Below, one piece after another: positions 24,826 through 33,561 of a stretch of 64,000 nt of DNA (its first letter is position 1; each line of letters starts with the position of its first letter). Below the pieces are notes generated by a model. The model had not been told where the DNA came from and did no database searches. It saw only the letters and a list, made by a program, of their open reading frames with translations. The translations under genes and the position numbers were made by a program. Source of the stretch: Chloracidobacterium sp. CP2_5A (GTDB lineage: Bacteria > Acidobacteriota > Blastocatellia > Chloracidobacteriales > Chloracidobacteriaceae); contig NKPT01000010.1 of the NCBI GenBank assembly GCA_002254845.1, positions 1 to 64,000 of the forward strand. The letters are read 5' to 3'.

Positions 24826-25995
24826 CTAGACCTTGATATTGCGCATGCCGAAAAACTCCTTGAGCGCCGGATAAACATCTTCCTTGCTATCAATGCGCAC
24901 GCCGATAAAGCGATCCTGGCGCTTGAGGTGCTCCTTGAAAATCGAAAGCAGCGCGCCTGACGAGCGACGGTAGCTTGACGTCCCTTCGTCGCCGATTTCG
25001 CCATAGCCAAACAGGTTGCAGGTGGCGATGAGCTTGTCCGCTAGCCGAACGGCTTCCTCGTTATCGCTGTAGTAGTTGTCCCCGTCCGAGAAGTGAAACG
25101 GGTAGATGTTCCAGTCTTTAGGCGGATAACGCTTCTCGATGATGTCCAGCGCGAGCTTATAGGCGCTCGAAACAACCGTCCCGCCGGATTCCCCCTGCGT
25201 GAAGAATTGCTCCTCGGTGACTTCCTTGGCTTCCGTGTGGTGACTGATGAAAACAATCTCGACGTTGTCGTACTTGGTGCGCAAAAAGCGCGTCATCCAG
25301 AAGTAAAAGCTCCGCGCGATGTATTTCTTGAACTCGCCCATCGAGCCCGACACATCCATCAGCGCCAGCACGACGGCGTTCGATTCAAAGCGCAGATCTT
25401 CCTCCCAGCTCTTGAAGCGCAGGTCTTCCTTCTTGAATCCGCCAACCTGAGCGCGGCCCTTCTCGACAGCGTTCCGCTTGAGGTTTTCCACAATCGAGCG
25501 GCGCTTGTCGAGATTCGAGAAGGCTCCGGTTCGGCGAATTTCCGTGAAGCGCGTCGTTCGCGCCGGCAGGGCCTTGTTGGCGCGATCTTCCAGAAACGGA
25601 AGTTGCAGGTCTTCAAAGATCAGCGCCGCGATGTCGTCAATGTTGACATCGGCCTCGTAGTATTCTTGCCCAGCGTCGCTGCCGGCCGGCCCCGCCCCGC
25701 CTCGCCCGGGGCCCTGACCTGGCTGCCCTTCGCGGGCCAACACGTCGCCGACCTTCGAGTTGCCGTCGCCCTGCGCGACCTGCTTTTGCTTGTGGCGGTC
25801 AAAGCGAAATTTGTATTCGTCCAGCGAGCGAATCGGCACCTTGACCGTCTTACGCCCATCCGAGAGAATAATCGATTCATTCGACACAATTGAGCCAAGA
25901 TTTTTGCGAATAGCGTCCTTGACCCGCTCCTTGTGGCGCTCCTGGTCAATGACGCCCTTGCGCTGAAGGCTCCAGTCCTGCTTTTGAATCGCCAT
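24826..25995 (-). CDS. DUF444 family protein (YeaH/YhbH-like)
   Basis: 389 residues of the YeaH/YhbH (DUF444) family. The C-terminal VWA-like domain has the metal motif DVSGSMGEF near residue 226, YPFHFSDGDN and the ending FFGMRNIKV. N-terminal part MAIQKQDWSLQRKGVIDQ and the Gly-rich linker (about residues 95-115) are typical. In many bacteria such genes sit with the PrkA kinase and SpoVR; neither is next to it here. It probably acts in a starvation-linked stress pathway, by analogy. ATG at 25995. Confidence 0.88.
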   Translation of the reverse strand: MAIQKQDWSLQRKGVIDQERHKERVKDAIRKNLGSIVSNESIILSDGRKTVKVPIRSLDEYKFRFDRHKQKQVAQGDGNSKVGDVLAREGQPGQGPGRGGAGPAGSDAGQEYYEADVNIDDIAALIFEDLQLPFLEDRANKALPARTTRFTEIRRTGAFSNLDKRRSIVENLKRNAVEKGRAQVGGFKKEDLRFKSWEEDLRFESNAVVLALMDVSGSMGEFKKYIARSFYFWMTRFLRTKYDNVEIVFISHHTEAKEVTEEQFFTQGESGGTVVSSAYKLALDIIEKRYPPKDWNIYPFHFSDGDNYYSDNEEAVRLADKLIATCNLFGYGEIGDEGTSSYRRSSGALLSIFKEHLKRQDRFIGVRIDSKEDVYPALKEFFGMRNIKV

Positions 25996-26055
25996 TCGCT
26001 TTTCTCCGAGTCGCGTATTTGGCAGGCCCGCCGCGCCGCGAGCGGCAAGCCGATG

Positions 26056-26082
26056 TCAAGCCCTCTGCGATCAAGCCCTCTG
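26056..26082 (+). repeat. short direct duplication (intergenic)
   Basis: tcaagccctctg occurs at 26056 and 26071, with an imperfect flanking context (2-base difference), between the DUF444 gene and the next hydrolase gene. Confidence 0.7.
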
Positions 26083-26109
26083 GGCGCGCCGGCTAGCGGC
26101 CCGCGCGGG

Positions 26110-27216
26110 CTAGGCTGACGGCGCGTCGTCAGCGGGCGCGCTGATAGGCGATGAAGACGGCGGCGCGGCTTCCGCCAAGGCTACATCCCCCGGCGGCGCT
26201 GAAGCCGGCGCGCCGTTCGCGGCGGCATCCGGCAGGGCGGCGCCCGATCGCGCCGACTGCCGGCGACAGAAGTCCAGAATCAGCGCCGTCGTCTCTTCGG
26301 GGCGCTCTTCTTCTGGAATGTGACCGCAGTTGGGAATGACCACAAACTCGGCGTGCGGCAAGCGCGCCAGCAGCCGCGCCCCCAGCGCCACCGGGATCGC
26401 GCGGTCATACTCGCCCCAGATGATCAGGGTCGGAACCGCAATGCCGTCCAGCTCTTGCTCAATCCAGTTCAGGTCCCACTGGCGGGCGGTCGTCATGGCG
26501 GCTCGCTGGCCTTCAACCGTTCGCAAAGCGCGGAAATAGGCGGCAATGCGCTCTGGCGTCACCGCTCGCTGGTCGTGGAAGAAGCCGCGCAGAAGGGTTT
26601 CGGATGTCCGGCGCGAGGACATCAGCAGCGGAACCGTTATTTCCCCAACCAGCCAAGTTCGCGCAATCTGCGCGTAAAGGCTAAACGGGTACTGCTGCAA
26701 TGGCGCGTCGTTGTAGGCGGCGTCAATCAGGATGAGTCCTGAGACGCGCAGCGACCACATGAGCGCGCAGGCCAGCGAAACCGCGCCGCCAAAAGAGTTG
26801 CCGACAAAAGTCGCCGTCTCGATACCCAGCCGGTCGAGCAAGCCAATGACAAGCTGAGCGTGATCCTGCACATGGTAGCGCCGGTCGGCCGGCTTTTCCG
26901 AAAAGCCGAAGCCCTTGAGGTCCGGCGCGATAACCCGATAGCCAGCCGCCGCGAGCGGCTCGGCGACATCCTTCCAGGTGTAGTGCGACGAGCAGTATCC
27001 GTGGAGCAGGAGCAGCGTTGGCGCGTCGGGATCGCCAAAGTCTTGGTAGTGCAGCCGCGCGCCATCCACAACCGTGAAGCGGCTGGCCTCCGGCTGCGGC
27101 AACTCGCCGACGCAATCAATCCAGCGCGCGTCCCGCGGACGCTTGAGATACTGCCACGCCACGCCGCCGGCCAGAGCCGCGCCGCCAAGCGCCGCGACCC
27201 ATCGCTTTGTATTCAC
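26110..27216 (-). CDS. membrane-anchored alpha/beta hydrolase
   Basis: Alpha/beta hydrolase, 368 residues, with an N-terminal hydrophobic segment (WVAALGGAALAGGVAWQYL) that suggests a membrane anchor or signal peptide. Oxyanion region LLLHGYCSSHYTWKDV near residue 72, nucleophile GNSFGG near residue 142, acid in WGEYDRAIPV and catalytic His in NCGHIPEEERPEE near 300. It belongs to the epoxide hydrolase/haloalkane dehalogenase-like side of the family. The last 55 residues are Ala/Pro-rich and disordered. GTG 27216 is the start. Substrate unknown. Confidence 0.87.
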   Translation of the reverse strand: MNTKRWVAALGGAALAGGVAWQYLKRPRDARWIDCVGELPQPEASRFTVVDGARLHYQDFGDPDAPTLLLLHGYCSSHYTWKDVAEPLAAAGYRVIAPDLKGFGFSEKPADRRYHVQDHAQLVIGLLDRLGIETATFVGNSFGGAVSLACALMWSLRVSGLILIDAAYNDAPLQQYPFSLYAQIARTWLVGEITVPLLMSSRRTSETLLRGFFHDQRAVTPERIAAYFRALRTVEGQRAAMTTARQWDLNWIEQELDGIAVPTLIIWGEYDRAIPVALGARLLARLPHAEFVVIPNCGHIPEEERPEETTALILDFCRRQSARSGAALPDAAANGAPASAPPGDVALAEAAPPSSSPISAPADDAPSA

Positions 27217-27423
27217 TGAATGACACCCCCCAAGAAAAACAGGTTTGCGGAAACGGGCGAGCCTTCAAAAAGGCGGCTCTTGGTTGCGCGTCAGCGGTTC
27301 CAGCCCCGATTCAGTTCGCTATCCGTCAGCGCTCGCCGCGCTTTCTGGAAGCTTTCGACAAGCGAGCGGCGCGGTGCGACAAACTATAGCACGAATCGCC
27401 CCGCTGCCAGGCCAGCCGTTATC

Positions 27424-27453
27424 TTGACGCTTATTTCCACTGCGTGGTATCTA
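27424..27453 (+). promoter_or_regulatory. possible sigma70-type promoter for the partner-switch genes
   Basis: TTGACG at 27424 and TATCTA at 27448, 18-bp spacing. The -35 is good, the -10 is poor. It sits about 60 bases before the RsbW-like gene. Low confidence. Confidence 0.25.
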
Positions 27454-27510
27454 CCTGCGTCGATTCCAGGCGAAGTCATTGATCGGGCGGCTTTAGGCCG
27501 AAACTTGTGA

Positions 27511-27996
27511 TTGGGCGGACGGGCAACAGCAGTGGAAGCAACGCAAAACGACACCCCTGGACAAGCCGACACGGTCATTGAGTTCACTATTGCGAGTCAT
27601 TACCGGTTCGTCGAAATGGTCGGATCGGTTGCGGATCAGCTCACCCAACTTGCCGGTTTTGAAGCGGAGAATATTGACTGGGTTGGGCTGGCGGTGCGCG
27701 AATCCGTTGTCAACGCCATCAAGCATGGCAATCAGCTTGACGCCTCGAAACCGGTTGAGGTTCGCTTCCACCTAACGGATGAAAAGTTGCTCGTTGTGGT
27801 TCGTGACCGCGGCAACGGCTTTGACGCCAGCCACGTTGCCGATCCGCGCGCCCCTGAAAACCTGCTAAATCCCAACGGCCGCGGCATTTTTTACATGCGA
27901 ACGTTCATGGATGATGTCGAATTTCTATCCCATCGCCAGGGCGGGCTAGAGGTCCGAATGACCAAGCGCCGACCGCCCCGCAATGGCGGTTGCTAG
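27511..27996 (+). CDS. RsbW/SpoIIAB-like anti-sigma serine kinase
   Basis: Small GHKL-type ATPase of 161 residues like RsbW and SpoIIAB. N-box VRESVVNAIKHGNQ near residue 65, G1 box RDRGNGFDA near 102 and G2 NGRGIFYMRTF near 130 are all present, so the ATP site looks intact. In partner-switch systems such a kinase holds a sigma factor or effector and phosphorylates the STAS antagonist; a STAS gene follows 174 bases on. Start is uncertain: TTG 27511 or GTG 27532, neither with a strong Shine-Dalgarno. Its bound target is unknown; no sigmaB-type gene is near. Confidence 0.9.
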   Translation: MGGRATAVEATQNDTPGQADTVIEFTIASHYRFVEMVGSVADQLTQLAGFEAENIDWVGLAVRESVVNAIKHGNQLDASKPVEVRFHLTDEKLLVVVRDRGNGFDASHVADPRAPENLLNPNGRGIFYMRTFMDDVEFLSHRQGGLEVRMTKRRPPRNGGC

Positions 27997-28047
27997 GCAA
28001 GCCACTTGGCTTATCGAAGCTTGGACCGAGCGTATCGCCAGCTTTCC

Positions 28048-28073
28048 GCCTGACGCGCGTGAGCGCGTCAGGC
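28048..28073 (+). other. perfect 11-bp hairpin between the partner-switch genes
   Basis: GCCTGACGCGC-GTGA-GCGCGTCAGGC: 11 perfect pairs with a 4-base loop. There is no T-run after it, so it is not a classical terminator. It lies in the RNA leader between kinase and STAS genes and could stabilise or process the mRNA or affect the downstream gene. Confidence 0.75.
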
Positions 28074-28170
28074 TCGTCAACAAGGTGCCGTAACAAGATG
28101 CCGTCCGGCGGCAGGCACAAAATCACATCGGCGCGCCAGCCGAATTTCAGCGAAGGAGCCCCGTGTTCGT

Positions 28171-28515
28171 ATGTCACTTACCATCTCCCATCGGACAGTT
28201 GGCGATGTCACCGTTCTTGACCTCAGCGGCAAAATCACGATTGGCGAAGGCAGCGTTCAGCTCCGCGAGTCCGTCAAGTCGCTTCTTGAAAACGGCAGCA
28301 AGAATATCCTGCTCAACCTGGGCGACGTGAGCTACGTTGACAGCTCCGGCATCGGCGAGCTCGTTCACAGTTACACGACGGTCAAGAATCAACAGGGTCA
28401 GCTCAAGCTGCTCAACCTCACCAAGAAGATCCAGGATTTGCTGATGATTACTAAACTCCTCACGGTGTTTGACACGTTCGACAACGAGGCGGACGCGGTG
28501 GCGAGCTTCACCTAA
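28171..28515 (+). CDS. STAS-domain anti-sigma factor antagonist
   Basis: 114-residue STAS protein like RsbV/SpoIIAA. The phosphorylation motif is [10 protein letters not shown] (Ser near residue 58), placed correctly after the beta strand [12 protein letters not shown] 28171 has AAGGAG 12 bases upstream. It is the natural partner of the RsbW-like kinase encoded just before it. Unphosphorylated it should bind the kinase and release the kinase's target. Confidence 0.93.
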   Translation: MSLTISHRTVGDVTVLDLSGKITIGEGSVQLRESVKSLLENGSKNILLNLGDVSYVDSSGIGELVHSYTTVKNQQGQLKLLNLTKKIQDLLMITKLLTVFDTFDNEADAVASFT

Positions 28516-28600
28516 AAATCGTTTTGGGAAAAATTTTTGAAACGCCCGGCGGGCCTCGCCATCTGGCCGGCGCTTATGCTTCCTCCAGCACCCACAACGC

Positions 28601-29557
28601 ATGGCACGTATCCTCGTTACGGGCGGTCTTGGCGTCGTCGGCGCCGGACTCGTCCGCGAGCTTCGCGAGCGGCACCATGACGTCATCGCCTGCGATCTTG
28701 CCCACCAGCCTGACGAAGTCGCCTTTGGGCTCCATGGCGACTTGCGCGAGCCGCGCTACGCCCGCTGCGACGTGGGCGAGTTTCGCCAGCTTGCGCGGCT
28801 CTTTAGCCATTTTGGCCGCTTTGATTATGTCTTTCACTGCGCGGCTGAGTTCGGGCGCTGGAATGGGGAGGATTTCTACGAGACCCTCTGGCGAACCAAC
28901 GTCATCGGCACGAAGCACCTGCTGCGGCTTCAGGAAAGCCATCGCTTTCGGCTCATTCACTTCTCGTCGTCGGAAGTCTATGGCGACTACCCCGATCTGA
29001 TGGTTGAGCGCGTTACGGACGAAGTTGAGATCAAGCAGCTCAACGACTACGCCATGTCAAAGTGGGTCAATGAGATGCAAATTCGCAACGCCATCGAGCA
29101 ATACGGCGTCGAGAGCGTTGTGGTGCGGCTTTTTAACACTTACGGGCCGGGCGAGTATTACAGCCCCTACCGCTCGGTGAATTGCCGCTTTCTGTATTGC
29201 GCTCTTCACGGGCTGCCCTGGGTGGTCTATCGCGGACACGCCCGCACCTCGACCTTTCTGGCCGACACCGTTCGCACGGTCGCCAATTTGGTCGAGCGAT
29301 TCAAGGCGGGCGAGACCTATAACATTGGCGGGGATCAGCTTCACACCATCGAGGAGCTTTCGGACACGGTGCTGAAAGTCACCGGCGCGTCGCCGACGCT
29401 CGCGCGCTATGCCGAGTCAGAGCCACTCACGACGAAGGCGAAGCTCGTGGATACGACGAAGGCGGTGCGCGATCTCGACCACCGCAACACATACAGCCTG
29501 GAAGAAGGTCTGCGCATCACAGCCGACTGGATGCGGCAAGCGTATAAGCTCGCGTAA
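28601..29557 (+). CDS. NAD-dependent epimerase/dehydratase
   Basis: Extended short-chain dehydrogenase, 318 residues. Rossmann motif TGGLGVVGAG near residue 6, catalytic region HFSSSEVYGDY near residue 125 and YAMSKW near residue 150 (YxxxK). It acts on nucleotide sugars in the UDP-glucose epimerase, UDP-glucuronate or dTDP-glucose group, but I cannot tell which. No glycosyltransferase is next to it. ATG at 28601. It follows the STAS gene by 85 bases. Confidence 0.88.
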   Translation: MARILVTGGLGVVGAGLVRELRERHHDVIACDLAHQPDEVAFGLHGDLREPRYARCDVGEFRQLARLFSHFGRFDYVFHCAAEFGRWNGEDFYETLWRTNVIGTKHLLRLQESHRFRLIHFSSSEVYGDYPDLMVERVTDEVEIKQLNDYAMSKWVNEMQIRNAIEQYGVESVVVRLFNTYGPGEYYSPYRSVNCRFLYCALHGLPWVVYRGHARTSTFLADTVRTVANLVERFKAGETYNIGGDQLHTIEELSDTVLKVTGASPTLARYAESEPLTTKAKLVDTTKAVRDLDHRNTYSLEEGLRITADWMRQAYKLA

Positions 29558-29613
29558 GCCGCGCGGCTATTCTTCGCCGGCCAAAACAAGGTGGCGCGCT
29601 GACTCTTACTCTT

Positions 29614-31368
29614 ATGCATCGCTTCTTTCGGAAGTCGCGGGGCGTTCTGCTCTGGGTTCTCTTCACCGCGCTGGCGCTCGAAGCCGGCTGGGGGCAGACG
29701 CCGTCCCAGGCATCCAAGGCGAATGTCTTCGTCGGGGCGGATGAGCGCGTCTTTGTGACGCTGGCCGCCCTGAACCTGGCCGGATTTGATGCCGAAACGC
29801 CGGGCGCGCCGCAAAACGAGGTTCGCGCGCAACTGATGCGCGATTTGGAGGCTACGCCGCCGGAAGTGACTGACAAGCTGCGCGCTTTCTGGCGACAGCT
29901 TCCCGAAGCGGAGCGAACCCGTCCGACGCTGGTCGGGAGCGCCATGGCGCTGGCGCTGGCGGCGCGTCCGCTGCCGGACTTCGCTCTGCCCGCGACGGAG
30001 ACGCTGCCGCCGGATGTCCGCCCCTTGGCGGGCTTGGCGCCGCTCATCGCTGAATTCGCGGCGCGCTCGCCGGTCAAATCGGTCTTCCCGAAGTACGCGG
30101 CGAACTATGCGGCCTTCGTCGAGCTTTTACAGCAAGTCGCTGACGAGGAGCTGTTTCGCCTGCTGACGTTCCTGCATACCCAGCCTATTATTACCGCCCG
30201 CGACGCGCCGCCGATAGCCGATCTTGACACGCTCACCAGCGCCAGCCTGCCGGCTGGCGAGCTGCGGGAGCGGGCGCGCCGAATTTTTATCCTGCCAGAC
30301 CTGCTGGGTCCGATGGGGCGGGTCGTGACGCGAAATGATTTCCTCAATGGCTCGGATCGGCGAACGTATCGGCGGCCAGGCGATGAGTTTTTCCTCATCG
30401 TGAGCGCGCCGCGGGACGCGCCCAATCGGGCTGTTCGGCGGGCGCTGATGCGCTTTATTTTGGAGCCGGTCATCGCCCGCTCCGGCAAGCTGATCGCCGA
30501 CCGCCGCGCCGCGATCATGAAGCTCGCCGGGAACGCGCCACAGGCTGATCCCGCGCTGAAGAGCAACGTTTTTGAGATTGTTCGGGAATCGCTTGGGCGC
30601 GCCATCGAGGCGCGGCTGTCCATTCAGGAAGCTCGCGTGGCCGCCCGCGCGGAAGGCGCGGACGCGGCCGACGTTCAGATCGCCGACGAGGAAGCTCGCG
30701 TCGAGTTGCTTGGCGTTTTTGAACGCGGCGGCGTTTTGGCCCTGCACTTCTTCGAGCAGCTTGCCGCGCTCGATGAAACGGGCGTGGACATTCTCGAATG
30801 GATGCCGCGCATGGTGGCCGGCTTTGACCCCGACCGCGAGCGTCGCCGCCCGGCGGAGCTAGCCGAGCTGCGAGCGCGAGTTGAGCGGAGGCGGACGCTG
30901 GCTCGCTCCGCGCCGACCGCGAAATCGCTTTCCCGGCTGGAGCAGGCGGATGAGCTGCTGCGCGCCAAAAAGTACGCCGAGGCCCGACAGATGCTGGAAT
31001 CGCTCCTTCAGGAAGAGCCCGCCAATGCCCGCGCCGCCTTTGGGCTGGCCGAGTTGACGGCCAAGCAGCCCAGCGCCATCGAGACGAATGCCGAGGCTGA
31101 TGAAGGCGACCGGTTGGCGGCTTTGCAGGAGCGATTGGAGCAAGCGGTCGAGCTTTATGAGCGAGCGGCCAAGCTTGCGCGGGAAGATGAGCGATGGCTG
31201 GCGTCGCGCGCCCATGTCGCCGTTGGCAAAATCTATGACTTCGCGGGGCGGCGGCAAGATGCGCTGGTCTCGTATGAGCGGGCGATTGCGATTGGCGATG
31301 TGCGCGGGGGGGCTTACGCGGAAGCTGTCGCCGGAAAAGCGCAGCCGTTCCGCCCGGCTAAGCCTTAG
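29614..31368 (+). CDS. exported protein with C-terminal TPR-like repeats, unknown
   Basis: 584 residues. A signal peptide is likely (MHRFFRKSRGVLLWVLFTALALEAGWGQ). The central part is helical with no family I recognise. Residues about 440-575 show TPR-type pairs: LEQADELLRAKKYAEARQMLESLLQEEPANA in part, then AVELYERAAKLAREDERWLASRAHVAVGKIYDFAGRRQDALVSYERAIA in part. It may be a scaffold or an assembly factor at the envelope. Starts 56 bases after the epimerase gene. Confidence 0.78.
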   Translation: MHRFFRKSRGVLLWVLFTALALEAGWGQTPSQASKANVFVGADERVFVTLAALNLAGFDAETPGAPQNEVRAQLMRDLEATPPEVTDKLRAFWRQLPEAERTRPTLVGSAMALALAARPLPDFALPATETLPPDVRPLAGLAPLIAEFAARSPVKSVFPKYAANYAAFVELLQQVADEELFRLLTFLHTQPIITARDAPPIADLDTLTSASLPAGELRERARRIFILPDLLGPMGRVVTRNDFLNGSDRRTYRRPGDEFFLIVSAPRDAPNRAVRRALMRFILEPVIARSGKLIADRRAAIMKLAGNAPQADPALKSNVFEIVRESLGRAIEARLSIQEARVAARAEGADAADVQIADEEARVELLGVFERGGVLALHFFEQLAALDETGVDILEWMPRMVAGFDPDRERRRPAELAELRARVERRRTLARSAPTAKSLSRLEQADELLRAKKYAEARQMLESLLQEEPANARAAFGLAELTAKQPSAIETNAEADEGDRLAALQERLEQAVELYERAAKLAREDERWLASRAHVAVGKIYDFAGRRQDALVSYERAIAIGDVRGGAYAEAVAGKAQPFRPAKP

Positions 31369-31425
31369 CTCGCTTTCCGCGACGATGCCTCCAGTCTGGA
31401 GACGGCGAGACGCCACCCCCCCCAC

Positions 31426-32286
31426 TCAGTCGCCGAGGGGGCTGGCGACCGCTCGACTGGGGTCGCTGCGCTCGGGGCGGCCAATAGCGGCGATCAAGCG
31501 CCCGACCGCGCCGCGCCCGCGTTCCCGCCGGTACGAAAAAAACAAGTCTACCCGCGCCATCGTGCACCAGCCCGAAGCGTATACTCGCTCAGGACGAACG
31601 CCGGCCCGCGCCAACTGCCGCGCGTTTGCTTGCGGAATGTCAAGATGGAACTTCCGCGCGCCCAGCGGACGCTGCAACCAAGCGGCGGCTTCCATTGGAA
31701 AAGCCGCGTGGAAAGCCTCAACCACCTCTTCCCCAACTTCGTAATGCGCCGCGCTGGCCGCCGGCCCCAGCGCGGCGATCAAGTCTTCCGGGCGGACGCC
31801 GAACTCGGCTTCCAAACGCGCCACCGTCTGCTCGACCACCCGCGCCAGCGTGCCGCGCCAGCCGGCGTGAACAGCGGCGAACGCGCCCGTCCGCGGGCAC
31901 CCCAGCAACACCGCTTGGCAGTCCGCCGTATAGACCGCCGCCCACCGCGCCGGATCGCGGCCCACCCAGGCGTCGCCCGCGCGCGGCTCGGTTTCGGTCG
32001 GCGCTACGTCGTCCAGGGTATGCACGGCGGCCTCATGAAGCTGCCGGAGCGTATGTAGCCGATCCCGGCTTTCGCCCAGAACGCTCAAAAACCGCCGCCG
32101 ATTTTCGGTCACGTTTTCCGGCGCGTCGCCAGCAAAGTAACCCAGATTGAGCGCGTCGGACGGCAGCGGGCTGACTCCGCCCAGCCGCGTGCTGAAGCCA
32201 TGCCGAAAGCCGGCCGCTTCCAGCGGCCGACAGACCAGCGCGGCGACTTCGCCGCGCCGCCGAAAGGTAAACGCCTCGCTACTCAT
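31426..32286 (-). CDS. pgeF: peptidoglycan editing factor PgeF (polyphenol oxidase family)
   Basis: YfiH/YlmD family protein of 286 residues, the 'laccase-like' proteins now known as peptidoglycan editing factors. Catalytic residues all visible: His in LRQLHEAAVH, Cys in YTADCQAVLLG, His in VHAGWRGTLAR. The usual GPSIGPCCYEVG reads LGPAASAAHYEVG, lacking the Cys pair, which is not part of the catalytic set. It overlaps the stop of thiD by 8 bases, so it is the last gene of a tightly coupled group. Confidence 0.9.
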   Translation of the reverse strand: MSSEAFTFRRRGEVAALVCRPLEAAGFRHGFSTRLGGVSPLPSDALNLGYFAGDAPENVTENRRRFLSVLGESRDRLHTLRQLHEAAVHTLDDVAPTETEPRAGDAWVGRDPARWAAVYTADCQAVLLGCPRTGAFAAVHAGWRGTLARVVEQTVARLEAEFGVRPEDLIAALGPAASAAHYEVGEEVVEAFHAAFPMEAAAWLQRPLGARKFHLDIPQANARQLARAGVRPERVYASGWCTMARVDLFFSYRRERGRGAVGRLIAAIGRPERSDPSRAVASPLGD

Positions 32287-33073
32287 CTCGCGCCGCCGGC
32301 AAGTGCCCCAACAGCCGCTTGCCTTTTCCGACTTGCATCGCGCGCGCCATCGCGTCGCGGACGTAGGCCTTGGCCTGCGCGACGGCGTCCCCCACGGCGA
32401 CGCCCCGGCCTAACAGCGTCGCCAGCGCGGCCGACAGCGTGCAGCCCGTGCCATGCGTCTCGATCGCGATCCGCGCGCCGGGGAAGTGGTAAATCTCTAC
32501 GCCATCGAACAGCGCGTCGGTTGCGTCGCCGGACAGATGGCCGCCTTTGACCAGCGCGTAGCGGGCCCCTAGCGCGTGCAGCTCGCGCGCCGCCCGCGCC
32601 ATATCGTCCAGCGTTTCGACGGGAAAGCCAACGAGTTCCGCCGCTTCCGGCAGGTTCGGCGTCACGACCGTCGCCAGCGGCAGTAGCCTTGCTTTCAGCG
32701 TCGCGATGGCGTCCGGCTCCAAAAGCAAATGCCCGCTGCTCGCCACCAGCACCGGATCGACGACCAGCGGCGCGCGCCAGTTGGCTTCCAGCCAGTCGGC
32801 GACGGCGGCGACAATAGCGCCCGTCCCGAGCATGCCGGTCTTAGCGGCGGCGATGGTCAGGTCTTCATGGAGCGCGTCCAGTTGCGCCGTCACAACCTCC
32901 GGCGGCAGCGGATGAAAGCTTTTGACGCCGACCGTATTCTGCGCCGTCGTCGCCGTCAGGACGCCGACGCCGTGCGCGCCCTGCGCCGCGACAGTCTTCA
33001 GGTCGGCAAGCAGCCCCGCGCCGCCCGCCGGATCAAGCCCTGCAATAGAGAGAATGACCGTCGGCGTTGTCAC
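32279..33073 (-). CDS. thiD: hydroxymethylpyrimidine/phosphomethylpyrimidine kinase
   Basis: Thiamine biosynthesis kinase that phosphorylates HMP to HMP-PP, 264 residues of the ribokinase fold. Conserved stretches: [55 protein letters not shown] and [12 protein letters not shown] (anion hole with the catalytic Asp region). GTG 33073 overlaps the nuoE stop by 4 bases (GTGA). Downstream it overlaps pgeF by 8. No TPP riboswitch was seen ahead of it, which fits translation from the nuo transcript. Confidence 0.95.
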   Translation of the reverse strand: MTTPTVILSIAGLDPAGGAGLLADLKTVAAQGAHGVGVLTATTAQNTVGVKSFHPLPPEVVTAQLDALHEDLTIAAAKTGMLGTGAIVAAVADWLEANWRAPLVVDPVLVASSGHLLLEPDAIATLKARLLPLATVVTPNLPEAAELVGFPVETLDDMARAARELHALGARYALVKGGHLSGDATDALFDGVEIYHFPGARIAIETHGTGCTLSAALATLLGRGVAVGDAVAQAKAYVRDAMARAMQVGKGKRLLGHLPAARDE

Positions 33074-33561
33074 GGCAGCGCGTCAAGAATGGCGTCCGCT
33101 TTTTCGGGCGTCAGGTTTTCGTGAAAGTCGAAGTTGATCTGCATCGCCGGGGCGGCCGAACACGCGCCGATGCATTCCACTTCGCTGAGACGAAACCGTC
33201 CGTCCGGCGTTTTCTGGCCCGGCTGAATGCCGAGCCGCTTTTCGAGATGCTCCCGAACCTGCGGCGCGCCGCACAAATAACAGCTAATCGTGCGACAGAG
33301 CTGAATGTGGTATGTCCCAATCGGCTCCGTAAAGAGCATCGAATAGAACGTCAGCGTCTCGTACACGTCGTTCATGTTCAGCCCCAGCTTCTTGGCAATG
33401 AAGCGCATGCCGTCTTCCGGGATATAGTTGCAGGCGTTCTGAACCAGGTGCAGCAGCGGCAGAATCGCCGATCGCTTCTGCGGATAGCGGGCGATGACGG
33501 CGTCGGCGCGGCGCTCAAAGTCAGGCGTCAGGACCTCGGCAAAGGTTGGCGCAGGGCTCAT
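33070..33561 (-). CDS. nuoE: NADH-quinone oxidoreductase subunit E
   Basis: 24-kDa 2Fe-2S subunit of the NADH-oxidising arm. 163 residues. Cluster ligands: CRTISC and, later, CIGACS, as in the family (C-x4-C and C-x3-C). Helical start [21 protein letters not shown] is normal. It follows nuoD with a 4-base overlap (ATGA). nuoF and nuoG, its usual neighbours, are not in the window. Confidence 0.96.
   Translation of the reverse strand: MSPAPTFAEVLTPDFERRADAVIARYPQKRSAILPLLHLVQNACNYIPEDGMRFIAKKLGLNMNDVYETLTFYSMLFTEPIGTYHIQLCRTISCYLCGAPQVREHLEKRLGIQPGQKTPDGRFRLSEVECIGACSAAPAMQINFDFHENLTPEKADAILDALP

Noticed and set aside
31426-32286. inactive PgeF because of the missing Cys pair
   Set aside because: The catalytic His, Cys and His are present; the lost cysteines are outside the catalytic set.
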